Assembly: GCA_024291935.2 (NCBI GenBank)
Contig: CM044322.1
Span: forward strand, 26,225,405 to 26,289,404
From: Okapia johnstoni
Taxonomy: Eukaryota; Chordata; Mammalia; Artiodactyla; Giraffidae
DNA: 64,000 nt
Direction of reading: 5' to 3'
Numbering within the stretch: position 1 is the stretch's first letter; every line of letters begins with the position of its first letter. The notes under the pieces are model-generated. The model did no database searches. It had not been told where the DNA came from and worked only from the letters and a program-made list of their open reading frames with translations. Below, in pieces: positions 20,218-32,169 of this stretch. The translations under genes were made by a program, and so were the position numbers.

Positions 20218-22985
20218 GTTGGGGAGGCCCCCTGTGACCGCACCTGTAACCCACCTGGCAACCCTATCAAGTGCCGAGGGGAGCGCTGCCTTCCCGCCGC
20301 CGCTCGCAGACGAAAGTGATGACTCGGTTTTGCTAGGAGCGAAGAGATTTCTCGTACACTTGAACGGCTAAGGCAGAAAGAGAAATTGCCGCCGAGGAGA
20401 CACAAATGCAGTGGTCTAATTATGTATCGTTGGCTAATCCGCCCCAAGCGTTTGAGCGTTAAACGTTCCGAGTGGATGCTCTGGTTCCATTCTGTTCCGG
20501 CCTCAGCTGGTCGCTCCCCAGCTCAAGTTAGGTCATGGAGGGTGGGGCACAGGAACCCCTGGATCCTCCACACTCTAGGGTAGGAAGCTGGAAGACGAAG
20601 AGCTTCCGAGAAGACTGTCATCAGTTTGAAGTTCGAATACTTTTTCTAGGAAAGATGAGGTGGGGGGGTAGATGGACAACATGATTATTCATTATTTCTT
20701 GAACACCCATGTGTTCCAGTAATTTACTTGCAGAGTCTTCTTAAAATCTTATTACCACCCTGACAGTGAGGCTGTGTTATCTCCAGGAAGATGAGGTCAG
20801 AAAAGGCTGGAGTTTAAGGGACTTGCCCAAATCCCAAAGCGGTGAAGCACTGATACTGGAATTTCAAATTCTGTCTGGACTGGCACAAGAATGCCTCTCC
20901 CAGGCAGCAAACTTACCAACTGGGAAACACCAGGCTTATTTACCTAATAATTCTTTCCTAAGCACAGCCACCTGCAAGGCCTCCTAATTCCAGGCTGCCC
21001 ATATTGGTTTCCCCAGGAGATGGGATTCCAGAGGTCAGATTTCTAGCCACAGGAGCTGGGACCACCAATCAACTGACTCTGATTAGCTGAGCTGCACTGG
21101 TGTTCTGGAACAACTGATGTCTTGGGTCACCAAGGGTCTGGAAGCGGGACACTGAGGCCCGGAAGGAGCTTGAGTCCCTGGGCCTTTGGTTTAGGAGCTG
21201 GGCTTGCTGGACCCAATCCCACCTCCTCCCCTGTTGCACAGAGCAGTTAGAACCCAAGACAGCTTGCTGTGAAACAGAGCATAGATGCAGAGAATAAGCT
21301 AATGGGAGGACTTGGGCGAGTCGTATGATCTTTCTGAGACTCAGTTTACCCATCTGTAAAGTAGAGATATTAATAATGTCAGATACATTTTGATCATTCA
21401 GAAGCTCATGTCTGCAAAGCACCTTGCCTAGTTCATAGTTGATGCTAATGAATGTAAGTCATCGGCTTTACTTGGGGGGTACCTTTTGTTGCCCCTACTG
21501 ACTCAGTTTTTCTTTAGGATGAACAGTTAATCTGTTCCATCTCCCCCCTCCTGAACTATGTTGAGATGACATCTGTTTTGTCTGTAAAATACTTCTGTGA
21601 TCCCAAGCTGACTGTTGGGCCAATGGAGGCTGGTATTATGTACACATGTAGAAGAGGGCTGGCTGGAGATAAATCTGTTTACTTTGTGTTTATATAGACT
21701 CCACTTGTGTGTCATGATAACAACATCCTAATGACATGGTGTAGCTGAGAAAAACCTGTCTCTGAGGTCTGGGGTGGCTGTTACTTCAGTGGCCCTCTTG
21801 GTGTCCCTTTAGGGCAGAGAGCAGGGGGCATCTCCTTTCCTGATCTACACATGGCATCAATGGTATGAAACAGGATCAAGCCAGCAGCTAAACCAGAAAG
21901 TTCTGAGTTCTCTCTAACCCCCCCACCCTTCACCCTCTTCTGGTCTCTGGATCTTAAAGACCAAATGCAGTTTCTGAGAAAGACCATGGCAGATGGGCAT
22001 GGATACGGGTTCTCAAACAGCCTATCATGGACACGGGTGCTCACACCATTGGCTGTCATGAGGGATTTTCCTCTGGGAGGTCAATGGGAAGTCTTCAGGC
22101 TTAGAACTGCAAGTCAAAATTACTACTGAAATAGACATTTTAGCCAGGCTGTGAGGTGACTCACTTTAGGATCTTAGAATGTTACGCCCCAGCCTAATGC
22201 AAAGCTCAGTTTAAGAAACTGCAAGAGTGCCCTTCTGGGTGACAGTGTCTGAAAATTGGCACTTTTAGGGGTTTGGGGAAGGAGAAAGGAAGAAGGGATG
22301 CTCGCTTGGTGGGATGGAGGCCTGGCAGCTTGACATTGCTCTTAGGTGATATCCTGAGATTGTCAGGGTGATAGACCCTGTGCTGGTGACCTCTGCTGAC
22401 CCTAGCCTCCAGGCTGGGGCCACTTCCGGGAGAGGTTGCCCTTTGCGTGCACACTGCGGACAAGAGCGCTGATGCAGAAATGAGGCACAGTGCTTGGTCT
22501 GCACCTGGTTCGGCCCCAAAGACCTTGAGATACTCTGTAACTCAGTTTCCCTGTTGGTGTAGAGGGAGTGACTCCACCAGAGGCGGGCTCCTTCCAGAGT
22601 CCCCGCAGAGTGTTCAGCTGGTCCCAGAGCCTTCTGAGATGAGAACTTGAATGATTCCCTTGTGATTGTCCCTCCATTCAGTCACATCTCTTGAGCCTCT
22701 CCTCCCTCCAGGCCCTGTTGTAGCTGCCAGGGCTGTAGCAGCAGCAGAAGACTGCGGCCCTTGTTTCCATGGAGCTTGGACTCTGTGGGAGGAGATTTCC
22801 AGTAGGCAAAGACCCACCGGATGTGTCAGGGGATGGTAAAGGCTAAGCAGGAGAAAAAACCAGGTGAGGGGTTAGCACAACGGGAGTGGGTGCTTGTTAG
22901 TATAGGTGGTTAGAGAAGAATGAGGGGAGGTGCGTGGGTGCTGAGTTCCTAAGGCAAGAGGATACTGCTGGCGACAAAGGAAATC
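20218..22985. other. Unique intronic DNA downstream of the promoter
   Basis: Nearly free of young SINEs. Traces of MIR occur at about 20740-20830 (GACAGTGAGGCTGTG) and 21300-21430 (CTGAGACTCAGTTTACCC). The 20300-20490 segment is unusually rich in CG and homeobox-like TAATTATG sites. No exon is recognised. Confidence 0.45.
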
Positions 22986-23131
22986 AAGTCTTTTTTTTTT
23001 TTTTTTTTTTTTAAATTTTTGGCCACGCAGCTTATGGGATCTTAGTTCCCCGACAAGGGATCGAACTCAGCCTTTGGCAGTGAGAGCACCAGGTCGTAAC
23101 CACTGGACTGCCAGGGAATTCCCAACCAAGT
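22981..23131 (-). mobile_element. CHR-2-type SINE with poly(T) tail
   Basis: Reverse copy. A T-run of about 22 at 22990-23012 is the A-tail, followed by GGCCACGCAGCTTATGGGAT and the head CCACTGGACTGCCAGGGAAT. AATCAAGTC (about 22981) and AACCAAGTC (about 23123) look like the target duplication. Confidence 0.88.
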
Positions 23132-23325
23132 CACTTTTTTTTTTTTAAGTTGTTGGTAAATTAGTATTTTTGTAGACTGGGCACTTTATCTGTCCAAATC
23201 TGAAGCCTCCCAGGCTTCCTTCTTTGTTAGTCATTTAAGTTCTTATCTTCTGTTGCCCCTCCCCCTCACATAAAGTCCCCCGGAGGAGGGGGCCAGGCCC
23301 TGTCCCTTGCCGTCCCAGGGGCCAG

Positions 23326-23536
23326 TCTTGCATGCTTAGATGCTTCAGTCTCGTGTCTGACTCTTTGCAATCCCATGGACTGTAGCCCACCAGGCTCCTC
23401 TGTCCATGGGATTCTCCAGGCAAGAATACTGGACTGTTGCCATTTTCTACTCCAAGGGAATCTTCCCAACCCAGAGATCAAACCCACATCTCTTATGTCT
23501 CCTGCACTGGCAGGCAGGTCCTGTACCACTAGCACC
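23326..23536 (-). mobile_element. Bov-tA SINE
   Basis: Antisense body CTTCAGTCTCGTGTCTGACT to head CTGTACCACTAGCACC; a few bases of the body are lost around TGGACTGTTGCC. Confidence 0.9.
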
Positions 23537-24205
23537 GCCTCGGACGTGCAGGGGCCAGGCTTGGTGCTCACCAAATGCCGGGTTTTGTCTTCGTTAGTCC
23601 TCCAGCAACCCAGGGATGGGTAGATGCAGCTGCTAATTCTGTACACAGATGGGGAAACTGGCGCTCAGAAAATTCAGCCGAGATCTCACAGCTAGTAGGT
23701 GTCACAGCCAGGACTTGGCCCCAGGTTGTAAACCTCAGAGCACCTCATTGTGATCTCAAGAAAGTAGACCCATGTTAAGTGTCAGGTTCATTTTTCCTTT
23801 AAATTTTTATCTCTAAAAAAAAGTTTGTCCTCTCCTTGACATTCCTCGGTTTAAGCAACTCAAGCATTTGCTTATCTTTGTGCCTTGAGCAATTTCCTCA
23901 CTAGGTCAGCTTTGTGCGATCCCTTCTGTAAAGAATTTCTGCTGGGTGAGGGGGAGATTCAGTCTCCATACTGGAATTGGGGATGCTCTTTGAAAGTCAG
24001 CCACTAGGACCGAAAGGGTTTAGAGTGAGCTTCCTCTGTAATGGGGTGGGAGAGAGATGACTAGGGGCTTGGCTCTTTTGGACACTCAGGAATGAAAGTC
24101 ACTGCTCTCTGAATGTATTTTTCCATTGGTTTCCCGCAGGCAATTTGCTGTGGCCCAGTCGCCTCCACTCTATGTGACTGCTCAGGGAGAGGAACTGAAA
24201 GATCC
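23537..24205. other. Unique DNA with one reverse MIR piece
   Basis: GGGGAAACTGGCGCTCAGAA and TCTCACAGCTAGTAGGTGTC at about 23650-23705 are MIR in reverse. Nothing else is recognised. Confidence 0.5.
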
Positions 24206-24209
24206 TTCT

Positions 24210-24475
24210 GCCAGGGCAGTGGGTACAGGGCACCAGGTTTGGAATCAAACGCAACCTGCTGGTTGAATTCACCAGCTGTACTGCTTCCTGGCTATTTGTC
24301 TTCAAGCAAGTTAGTTAATGTCCTGAGCCTCAGTTTGTGTGTGTGTGTTACTCAGTCGTGTCCGACTCTCTGTGACCCCATGGACTGCAGCCCGCCAGGC
24401 TCCTCTGAGCCTCAGTTTACCCATCTCTAAAATGGAATCCTATTACCCACCTCAGAGTTGTTGGACAGGAATCTG
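24210..24475 (+). repeat. MIR interrupted by a Bov-A fragment
   Basis: The MIR core (CACCAGGTTTGGAATCAAAC to CCTGAGCCTCAGTTT) continues after the insert as CTCAGTTTACCCATCTCTAAAATGG. Confidence 0.75.
24323..24418 (-). mobile_element. Short Bov-A fragment with 14-bp target duplication
   Basis: CTGAGCCTCAGTTT at 24323-24336 and 24405-24418 brackets 68 bp: a (GT)n run and reverse Bov-A ending CCGCCAGGCTCCT. The short insert is 5'-truncated. Confidence 0.85.
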
Positions 24476-24582
24476 TATGGTTAGCATCCTTCATACCCAT
24501 GGGGCCTGCTGCTACATATGCCATAAGGGATGGGGGGATTCCCATTTATCCAGAGTACTTAAATGTGTGTGTGTGTGAAATT

Positions 24583-24860
24583 AAAAAAAATTTTTTTGGC
24601 CACATCATGCAGCATGCAGGATCTTAAGTTCCCCATTGTTGTCGTCGTTCAGTCACTAAGTTGTGTCTCTTTGCGGCCCCACGGGCTGCAGCACACCCGA
24701 CTTCCTTGTCCTTCACTAGTTTCCAAAGTCTGGCTCAAATTCATGTCCGTTGAGTTGGTGATGCTACCTAACCTTCTCATCTTCCGATCAGGGATCAAAC
24801 TTATGCCCTTTGCAGTGGAAGCACAGAGTCTTAACCACTGGACTGCCAGAGAAGTCTCAA
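24583..24860 (-). mobile_element. CHR-2-type SINE split by a BovB/ART2A tail
   Basis: The reverse A-tail (AAAATTTTTTTGGCCACATC) and CAGGATCTTAAGTTCCCC lie on the left; GATCAGGGATCAAACTT to the head CCACTGGACTGCCAGAGAAG lies on the right. Confidence 0.85.
24635..24788 (-). mobile_element. BovB/ART2A 3' end inside the CHR-2 SINE
   Basis: Reverse BovB tail: GTCGTTCAGTCACTAAGTTG, GACTTCCTTGTCCTTCACTA and TCAAATTCATGTCCGTTGAG. Confidence 0.85.
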
Positions 24861-26139
24861 AAATGCGTTAAACTTTTGAAGTCTGAAGTATTGGGATTTG
24901 ATGGGACAGGTGTTTTTGACAGAGTGCGAGCTGCTTATTTGGCCTTCTGAGTCATCAGGAAATTTCCAGAATGGCCTCTGTGTTTTGTGTTAATATTCCA
25001 GCTGAGTCATTTGGGTGATTTGCTGGGACCCTCCAGCCATTCTGGGCAAAGAGGATTTTCTTCCCCTTCCCATCATCTCAAGAGCCACAGAGCACGCGTG
25101 GCTCCCGGACGGTAGCAGACACCCCCTCAGTGTTAGCGCTCTCCCCCAGAACACAGCCCGTTGACAAAAGTGGAAAATTAGGCACATTGGCGTGCACACA
25201 GATTTTAGCCCCAGCAGATAAGCATACCAAGCGTGTCATTAAAGCTGTCCAAAGCAATTGCCGTGGGGATCCTGTGTTTGCTGTGAGTCACTAAGGGCTA
25301 TAAATACTCCAGAGAGGATGGCAAGCTGTGGTTACAAGGTGTGTGGGTGCATGCGTGCGTACCTGTGTGTGTAGTTATTTTTTAAGAATTGACTCTCCGT
25401 AAATGTGTTTCATGTTGAGCGCATCAGATGAGTACCTGTCCAGGAGGGGAAAAGTCAGGATTGCTTCCTATTCTCAAGGACCAGGCCCTCTGTCCCTCTT
25501 GGGACAGCTACCGTGAAGGTGGGGACTTCAGACTTTCTCTTGTCTGCTGTTTCGATGCCTTCAAGAGAAGCCGGTTAGAAGATGCTGATTGTGGCAGTTT
25601 CTTGGAGCCCTCACCACATGGCATTAGCCCAGCTGGTGCTGTCACAGCCCCAGATTTAGAAGAAATTAACAGCCACAAAGGTGTGACAGGTACGTGTGTT
25701 CCACCTACCTGGTGTCCTGGCCCTAAATTGGATGAGGTTATGCCTGGGCCAGGGAGAAGGGGAGCTGGTGGGTTCAATGGTGGCGACCCTCCGAGTGCAT
25801 CATGCTGGGCTTAGGGGACCACTTTGGGGAACACTCACCGCCCAGTGGCCAGTCTGCAGGTGCTGACTGCCTTGTCTTTTGTTGCCGCCCGGATTTGGAG
25901 ACTGGCTCAGGCTCCCAACTAGTCTGGGCTGTAACTTTATCACAGGCATTGTGTTTAGTACCTTTTAATTGTACAGAAGCTTCGGAAAGCTCTCCCCAGG
26001 GGCCTGGAGAGAAGTAAAAACAACAGCTGCTGGTTCCTGTATGCTTTCTTCCCTCAGCCTTGCGGGGGCACTCCTAACTTTGAAGTCCTGTGTGCCCGGG
26101 CAGGGGAGAATCCTTATTTGTGTTTGGTAAGGTCATATT
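24861..26139. other. Unique intronic DNA
   Basis: Contains TGAGTCA at 25284-25290 and a TATAAATA-like sequence at 25299-25306, followed by a (GTGT)n-rich stretch at about 25340-25372. A 128-residue frame at 25428-25814 has no recognisable domain. No exon is called. Confidence 0.45.
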
Positions 26140-26305
26140 CATGATAAAGAGTCATTTACTGAGGGCCGCCCAGGAGCCAAGCACTTTGTTACCTGTGTTC
26201 TTGTTCATCTCCCCCAACCCCTATAAGGCAGCTGGCATTCTCCCCACCTTACAGGGCAGACCATTGAGGCTTAAAGAGGTTACAGAGGTTGTAGTAAGTG
26301 GCTTG
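26140..26305 (-). repeat. MIR relic
   Basis: Reverse MIR order: CCAAGCACTTTGTTACCTGTG, CTATAAGGCAGCTGGCATTC, CTTACAGGGCAGACCATTGAGG. Confidence 0.65.
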
Positions 26306-26847
26306 TGCTGGCTGCCTGCCCCACTGCTTCTTCCCTGTGGTTTCATTCATCAGCTGATGATGCCTTGAGAGCTGCTGGGTCATCAGGTGGAGGCTGTGAT
26401 GCTTTTTTTTTTCTCTTCTTGGGCATAACAGCATCCAGTAAGCCAGGTACCGTTGGGAGGGAAGGTCCCTGGGGCCTAGAGCTGCCCCCTTAGCCCCAGC
26501 AGACAGCCCACGCCTCTAGCCTGGCAAGAATCCAAAGAGGCCAGCTGGCCTGTGACAGGAGGTTTGACCCTGGCCGTTTGGAAACCTGGGATGCAGAGCC
26601 CTGGGAGGGAAACCTGGGCAGGGATGGGGTCAATTTACTCCCTCTCCGAAGCTCAGGAACTGAGGCCCAGAGCGAGGAAGGGACCATACTCCAAGGTGTC
26701 ATGTGGGGTAGTTTCCAGGGTCAGATGTGAAAACTTACAATGGTACTTGGATGTCTTGGCAAAGCTGGGCATTTGCTCCCTTCACCCTCTTCCCTAGCTC
26801 CCTCTGACCTTTTGAAGGGGGCCTCAGACTTTGGGGATCACAGCCGT
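26306..26847. other. Unique intronic DNA
   Basis: Short T-run at 26403-26413. An ACTGAGGCCCAGAGCGAGGAAG piece at about 26658 is MIR-like. No exon. Confidence 0.45.
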
Positions 26848-27001
26848 CTAGGGTGATTGCTAGTATGCACATTCTCAGGCTTCGCCTCGAGATTCTGACT
26901 CTGTAGGTCTGCAGAAGGGTCCGGGAATCTTGTATTTTGTATCAAGTGCCCTGGGTGAATTTGATATGGGGTTTCCATGGATTAGTCTGGGAGAACCCCT
27001 G
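26848..27001 (+). mobile_element. MER5-like hAT relic, partial
   Basis: GGCTTCGCCTCGAGATTCTGACTC and the terminal GGGAGAACCCCTG follow the MER5 consensus. The 5' end is diverged. Confidence 0.6.
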
Positions 27002-27013
27002 CCGTTCACTTCT

Positions 27014-27211
27014 CTGTGAAGTGAAAGTTGCTCAGTCGTGTTCGATTCTTGGCGACCCCATGGACTATACAGTCCATGGAATTCTCCAGGCCAGAATACT
27101 GGAGTGAGTAGCCATTCCCTTCTCCAGGGGATCTTCCTAAACCAGGGATAGAACCCAGGTCTCCCGCATTTCAGGTGGATCCTTTACCAGCTGAGCCACC
27201 AGGGAAGCCCA
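27014..27211 (-). mobile_element. Bov-tA SINE
   Basis: Antisense from AGTGAAAGTTGCTCAGTCGTG to GAGCCACCAGGGAAGCCCAC, with an internal deletion near TATACAGTCCATGG. Confidence 0.9.
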
Positions 27212-27394
27212 CTTCTCTGGGATTCGGTTCATTTTTGAGCAAGGAATGAAGGAGCCACACACTCTGGCTTACCCCTTGCTCCCTGACGTCACCCTTGGCA
27301 GCATCCTTTTCCCCTCCCACAGGTGACCCAGAGTGGACATCAGTTACATGAGCATCCTATTTCAATCCTACTTCTTTCTTTTCTAATCTATTTC

Positions 27395-27447
27395 CCCGCC
27401 TCCCCTCCCCCCTCCCCCCCCCCCCCCCCCCCCACCCCTTCCCCCTG
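27395..27447. repeat. Poly(C)-rich tract with 20-base C run
   Basis: An uninterrupted run of 20 C occupies 27414-27433, flanked by CCCC/CCCCC blocks broken by single T or A. The complementary strand has several G-runs able to form a G-quadruplex. Confidence 0.9.
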
Positions 27448-28726
27448 AATCTCTTAGAAAGAGGCACGTGAATTTCTGTCTTGTGCTCTCACAAGACTGT
27501 GCTGTGGTGAGAAAGCTGCCAGTTAGGCCTTTTTGCTCAGATGTCCTGCTCTGTGCCCCCGGCTGCCACTAGCACTCACTCAATCTTTCACTCAACCAAT
27601 ATTCCTCTTTCCTTGAGCTCCTCCAAGGGGCCAGGTCCTGGGCTGAGTGCTGAGAGTCAGAGGAGACCACATTCTTGACCGTGGTTCATCTGGACTCTTC
27701 AGATTTGGTACACTTGGTACCAAACCCACCGTCCCGGGCCGCCCCCTCCCCTGCCACTTGGATCCCTTTTGTTGTTAGTCTGAATGCTGTGCCCGTGACA
27801 GGCGTGTTCAGCTGAGCGGCCTGTTCTGTGCTTCCTCTTGGCATCTCTTCCCGTGTCCACAGTACAGATGGGAGCCGTGGGGACTGTTTCTAACACCTTA
27901 TACCCTGTGGACTTTTTCGGCTTCTTCAGGGTGGGGGGCCAAGGGCCCTGGGTGGCAGAGTGGGAGGGCTCTGTCTGTGGTCCCCCTCTAACTGGGAGAC
28001 CCACCCCCACCAAGCTAGATTGCCTTCTCCCACCAGTGGGGGTCTTTAGATGCGGGCTAGCAATGGCTGCCCTGGGTAGAGCCTTTCTCCTCTTTTGTAC
28101 CCCTGAAGAGAACAGCGAGGAGCCCCCTTTTACAGAAAGGGACATAGAGGCAGACATTGTGATCTCTTTGGGCCAGAACCATCTGATGGAATTCTCTGCC
28201 AAAATGAAAACGGTCCACTGTCCTATATGGTAGCCGCTGGATTTAAAATGTAGCTAGTACGACAACACAGCTGAATTTCAATCTACTTCAAAGGCCGCAT
28301 GTGGCCAGTGGCTATGGTATTGGCCGGTCCAGCTGGCCCTGAGTCAGGGCTTGATACCACAGATGGGGCTATGGCCCATGAAGCCCAAGGTGTGTTTTTC
28401 CACTGTGCTCTTCTAAGGCTGTCCCGCTTCTCCGGGTGGTCTCCAGATCACCTGCCTCAAAACCACTCAGAGCTGTTGAGGTTTTTAAGTTCCTGGATCC
28501 TCTGCCAAACCTGGACAGTCAGATATCTGGGGTGGCCCCAGAAATCTGCTCTTTAAACTCATCACCTCCACCCCCAGGTGATTTTGATCTTTTCTGAAAT
28601 TTGTGAACCAAAGTCTCCAGCATGTTACATCTTTACTGTCGGGGGGTTTTCTCAGCCTCCGGCGGTCCACCAGTGCCTTTCTGCCTTTGTCCCCCACCCC
28701 CTACCACCCCACTACCTGCACCAGGC
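27448..28726. other. Unique intronic DNA
   Basis: Frames of 131 residues (27838-28233, plus) and 167 residues (27699-28202, minus) overlap each other and lack domain resemblance. No repeat or exon is recognised. Confidence 0.45.
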
Positions 28727-28909
28727 CAGTGGCTTTCAAGATGGGGTGCCAAGACCAGTAAATCAGCCTCATCTAAGAACTTGTTAGAACTGCAAACCCT
28801 CAGCCTGCCCTAGACCTGCAGAATCAGAAACTCAGAGTGAGCCCTGCAGTCTGGGTTTTAACAGACCCCTCAAGGCAATGCTAATGCAGCTATAGCTTGA
28901 AACCAATCA
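28727..28909 (+). mobile_element. MER5A-like hAT relic
   Basis: Starts CAGTGGCTTTCAAGATGGGG. The interior has GAACTTGTTAGAACTGCAAA and GAATCAGAAACTCAGAGTG, and it ends in a diverged GAAACCAATC. Confidence 0.8.
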
Positions 28910-29763
28910 CGCAGCAAGACTGCTCTAGGAAGCTCCTTCCACCTAAAAATTTCCCCCAAATCTCTTCTGTCTTCTCCTTCCTCTCCCCATCCTGTTCCTT
29001 CTTCCCCTTCCCTCTGTACCCTGGCCTGTCCTCTCTCCAGCTTCCAAGAGCTGCCAAGACATTTCTCCACCCAGGGACTGCTGGGTGTGTGGCAAGATGA
29101 TCCATCTGCCTTTTACAAGGGTCTTCGGGGATCCTGGCCTTACCCGAGGGGTGGCCCTCATGGGAATGTGACAGGGGAGGCAAGCAGAGCGGTGGCCAGC
29201 AGACCGTCACCCCCATCGTCTCTCCCAGCATCCCAAGTGGCGGCCAGCTGCCCACCCGATGCCAGAATCTCAGAAGAGCAGAGGGCCAGATGGGCCCATT
29301 TCCCTGGGGCCCCCAGGCCCGCCTCGTGGGGCAGGCCCCTGCTGCTTCCCCTGGCATCCATCAGCCTGAAGGAAGTTGGCACAGCTCACAGCTGTGCTCA
29401 ACAGACAGCGCTTGTCTGTTTCATGTCTTCCCAGTGTTTACAGAAAGCAGGGGAGCTGGATGCCAGCTCAGACATGGCCGTGCTCCTGATCCACCGAGGA
29501 ACCTTCCTTGTGCAGATGGTTCACTTCTGAACACCAGTTTCCTGGTTCCGTGAAATGAGATCCATAGTGCCAGCCTGGCTTAGCTCACAGATTTGTGATT
29601 GCGTTTACCCGAGCCTGTGGATCTGGGAGAGCTTTGCACACTCAGAGGCACCTTACAAACATGGCTCGTACCACATCAATGCTGGTGAGGGCAGACCTGT
29701 GCCTCAGGTAACCGACTTGTCCTGGTTAGCTTGGAACATTGATGGTTTCAGCACTGAAATTTC
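28910..29763. other. Unique intronic DNA with pyrimidine tract
   Basis: TCTTCTCCTTCCTCTCCCC-type polypyrimidine sequence at about 28965-29040. The overlapping frames on both strands here are typical of chance in GC-rich DNA. Confidence 0.45.
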
Positions 29764-29921
29764 TGTTATTGTTGTTCAGTTACTAAGTTGTGTCTGACTC
29801 TTTTGAAACCCCATGGACTGCAGCCCACCAGGCTCTTCTGTCCGTGGGATTTCCCAAGCAAGAACACTGCAGTGGATTGCCTTTTCTTTCATTACCACTA
29901 AGCCACCTGGGAAGCCCACTG
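29764..29921 (-). mobile_element. Bov-tA SINE, internally deleted
   Basis: Antisense body GTTCAGTTACTAAGTTGTGTC to GTGGATTGCC, then a deletion and the head CTAAGCCACCTGGGAAGCCC. Confidence 0.88.
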
Positions 29922-30883
29922 GAAGTCCTACATCCTGGGAAACCCCTCAGTCCTAGGCAAACCAGAACAGTTCGTCTCCCTGTCCCAGTGGTTTCCAGAC
30001 GCTCAGCTTTAGCAGTTGTGCTCAGCTGCTTTTGCCATATAGAAAGCAATCCTCCTCCCAACCCTACCCTCCCAGCAGTGAAGGTATCACCTGTCTGACT
30101 CCTGACCCCCCACCCACCTCCACTGATGGCATTGACTTTCTGGCTCTGCTCTCACTTCCAGCTCATTCAGGTCTCTGGGCATCGGCTGATGGTCTGGCTG
30201 ACCCACCACTCAGATTCCAGCTGAGCACGTCTTTATTAAATCACGGTTACCCATTTATTTACTGGATCGCTCATTGGATAAATATTCATCAGGCCCCAAG
30301 TGGGTGCCTGGTGCTGACAAGCTGAGCCAAACCAGCCCTGTCCTCATTTTGCCTAGGGTTTTCTGTCTAGAACCCTTAGCTGGAACCAGAAGGATGCCCT
30401 TCCCCAACCTCTCTCTGCATCCGACAAAGCTCCCCGTTCGTCTACCTGGGCATGGTGCTGGAGCCGTGAACCATGTCAGCTCCTCTCCTGGCTGCTGTTG
30501 AGGAGCTCGGGGGTCTCCTCGTTGTGCCATGAACCAGCTGACTCATTCCCACCCCTCACCTTCTCCTTCCTGTGTCTCTACCCCTTACAAAATCCAAATT
30601 CCACCCTGTCCTGGGCCCCGACCCTGCTGTAAAGTCTATCTTGTTCATTCCGGCCCCTTTGTGCACAGTCATTGCCTTGCCACAGGCAAGTCATCTGGAG
30701 ACCGGGTCCTACCGGGGTGTTTCTCAGGGCCTTCCTCCTGAACTTACCCCCAAGTGGGCAGGGCCACTAGGCATCTACATATCTGCCTCCCTTTGTTCAC
30801 CTGGAGCACAGAGTAGAGCTTTAGGAAATGCTCTGAGAGGGAGAAAACACACATATGTGGATTTCTCAGCTGGAAGGACCTTG
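29922..30883. other. Unique intronic DNA
   Basis: No exon. CTTTATTAAATCACGG and TTATTTACTGG (about 30230-30265) suggest a decayed MIR or L2 end. Confidence 0.4.
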
Positions 30884-31090
30884 TTATTATTGTTCTTCAG
30901 TCGCTAAGTTGTGTCCAACCCTTTGTGACCCCATGGACTGCAGCATGCCAGGCTCCTCTGTCTATGCGATTTCCCAGGCAAGAATCTTGGAGCAGGTTGC
31001 CATTTCCTTCTCCAGGGGATCTTCCCAACCCAAGGATCGTCTCCTGAATTGGCAAGCGGATTCTTTACCACGGAGCCACCAGGGAAGCCT
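30884..31090 (-). mobile_element. Bov-tA SINE
   Basis: Antisense from TTGTTATTATTGTTCTTCAGTC region to ACGGAGCCACCAGGGAAGCC. Part of the box B region is lost near AAGGATCGTCTCC. Confidence 0.9.
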
Positions 31091-31442
31091 AGGAAGGGCC
31101 TTAGGCGACTTTGAGTCTGGTAGCTGTATTGGTGCAGCTTTGGATGAACCTCCCCTGGCAGGGAGGGCAGCGTATGGAGAGGGCACCTGCAGCCCCACCA
31201 GGACTTGCTGGGTTTGGAGAGTAAATACATTCCTCCTCCCTCTTGGAATTTGCAACCCACCGAAAGAGGCAGAAGTGGGATGGATGGGGAGTGTGGCTTG
31301 GGCGCTGCTGGCCTCACTCCTCTGCCCTGGACCCTGTTCTCAGGCCCAGCAGCCAGAGGGCCAGGTCTGATGACGTAAGATGATGAGTCCATCGAGTCTG
31401 ACCCCTGCCCTCGTCTTTGTATCGCCTGGTTACTGGTGGTTG

Positions 31443-31632
31443 GTGCTTTAGTCGCTCAGTCATATCAGACTCTTGCGACCCCATGGACTCGAGCCTGCCA
31501 GGCTCCTCTGCCCAAGGGATTCTCCAGGCAAGAATACTGGAGTGGCTTGCCATTTCTGTCTCCAGGGGAACTTCCCAACCCAGGAATCGAACCTGGTCTC
31601 CTGCATTGCAGGCAGATTCTTACTGCTCGGTC
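31443..31632 (-). mobile_element. Bov-tA SINE
   Basis: Antisense from GTGCTTTAGTCGCTCAGTC to GCAGGCAGATTCTTACTGC; the outermost head is missing. Confidence 0.9.
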
Positions 31633-32169
31633 ACTGTATTTCCACAAACATGTGGAAAGTTTGCATTTCAGTTTCCAGAATCTTTGCATGTGATGGAGTC
31701 CCTGAGGGTCTTTGGTTCATTTATTCTGCAGATTATTACAGCGCACTTGTCTGGAACAGAATCCTTGCTAAGTATCCAGCAAACAGTCGTAGATAAAACA
31801 GTCCTACATAAAACATAGTCTTCCCCTCATTGTGCTTAAAGTCAAGGACATTTTCAGAAAAAAAAATTTTTTTTCTTATATTTATTGAACACTTACCAAA
31901 TACTCTACTGGGAATTAGGGATGTCATGCCAGCAAGTCTTAACAGCATTCGTCAGGTTATTTTCAGAAAATTAGGCACCAAAAACTCTGTTTCCATTGTC
32001 ATTGAAAATTTCCTAAGGTACCCTCTGCTTCCCCAACTTGTCCAGAGAGAGCCTGGACAACTCCCTTTTTAGAATTAGGCTTCTGCAGACCTTTGGGGTC
32101 CTAACTCAGAAGCTGAGCATCTTAGGACTATTGGTTGTACTTGGCTGCACAGCTCCCCCGAAGGGGGAG
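31633..32169. other. Unique intronic DNA, AT-rich
   Basis: Homopolymers around 31860-31876 (A-run then T-run). TTTATTGAACACTTACCAAATACTC at about 31880 is MIR-like in reverse. Confidence 0.5.

Noticed and set aside
19260..20447. 395-residue minus-strand open frame across the CpG island
   Set aside because: Low-complexity Pro/Ala/Arg translation caused by high GC; the plus strand of the same DNA encodes a recognised kazrin exon. No antisense splice signals or domain.
25284..25330. TATA-like ATAAATA with nearby TGAGTCA as a second promoter
   Set aside because: No exon, CpG enrichment or donor site downstream that fits; single motifs of this length are common by chance.
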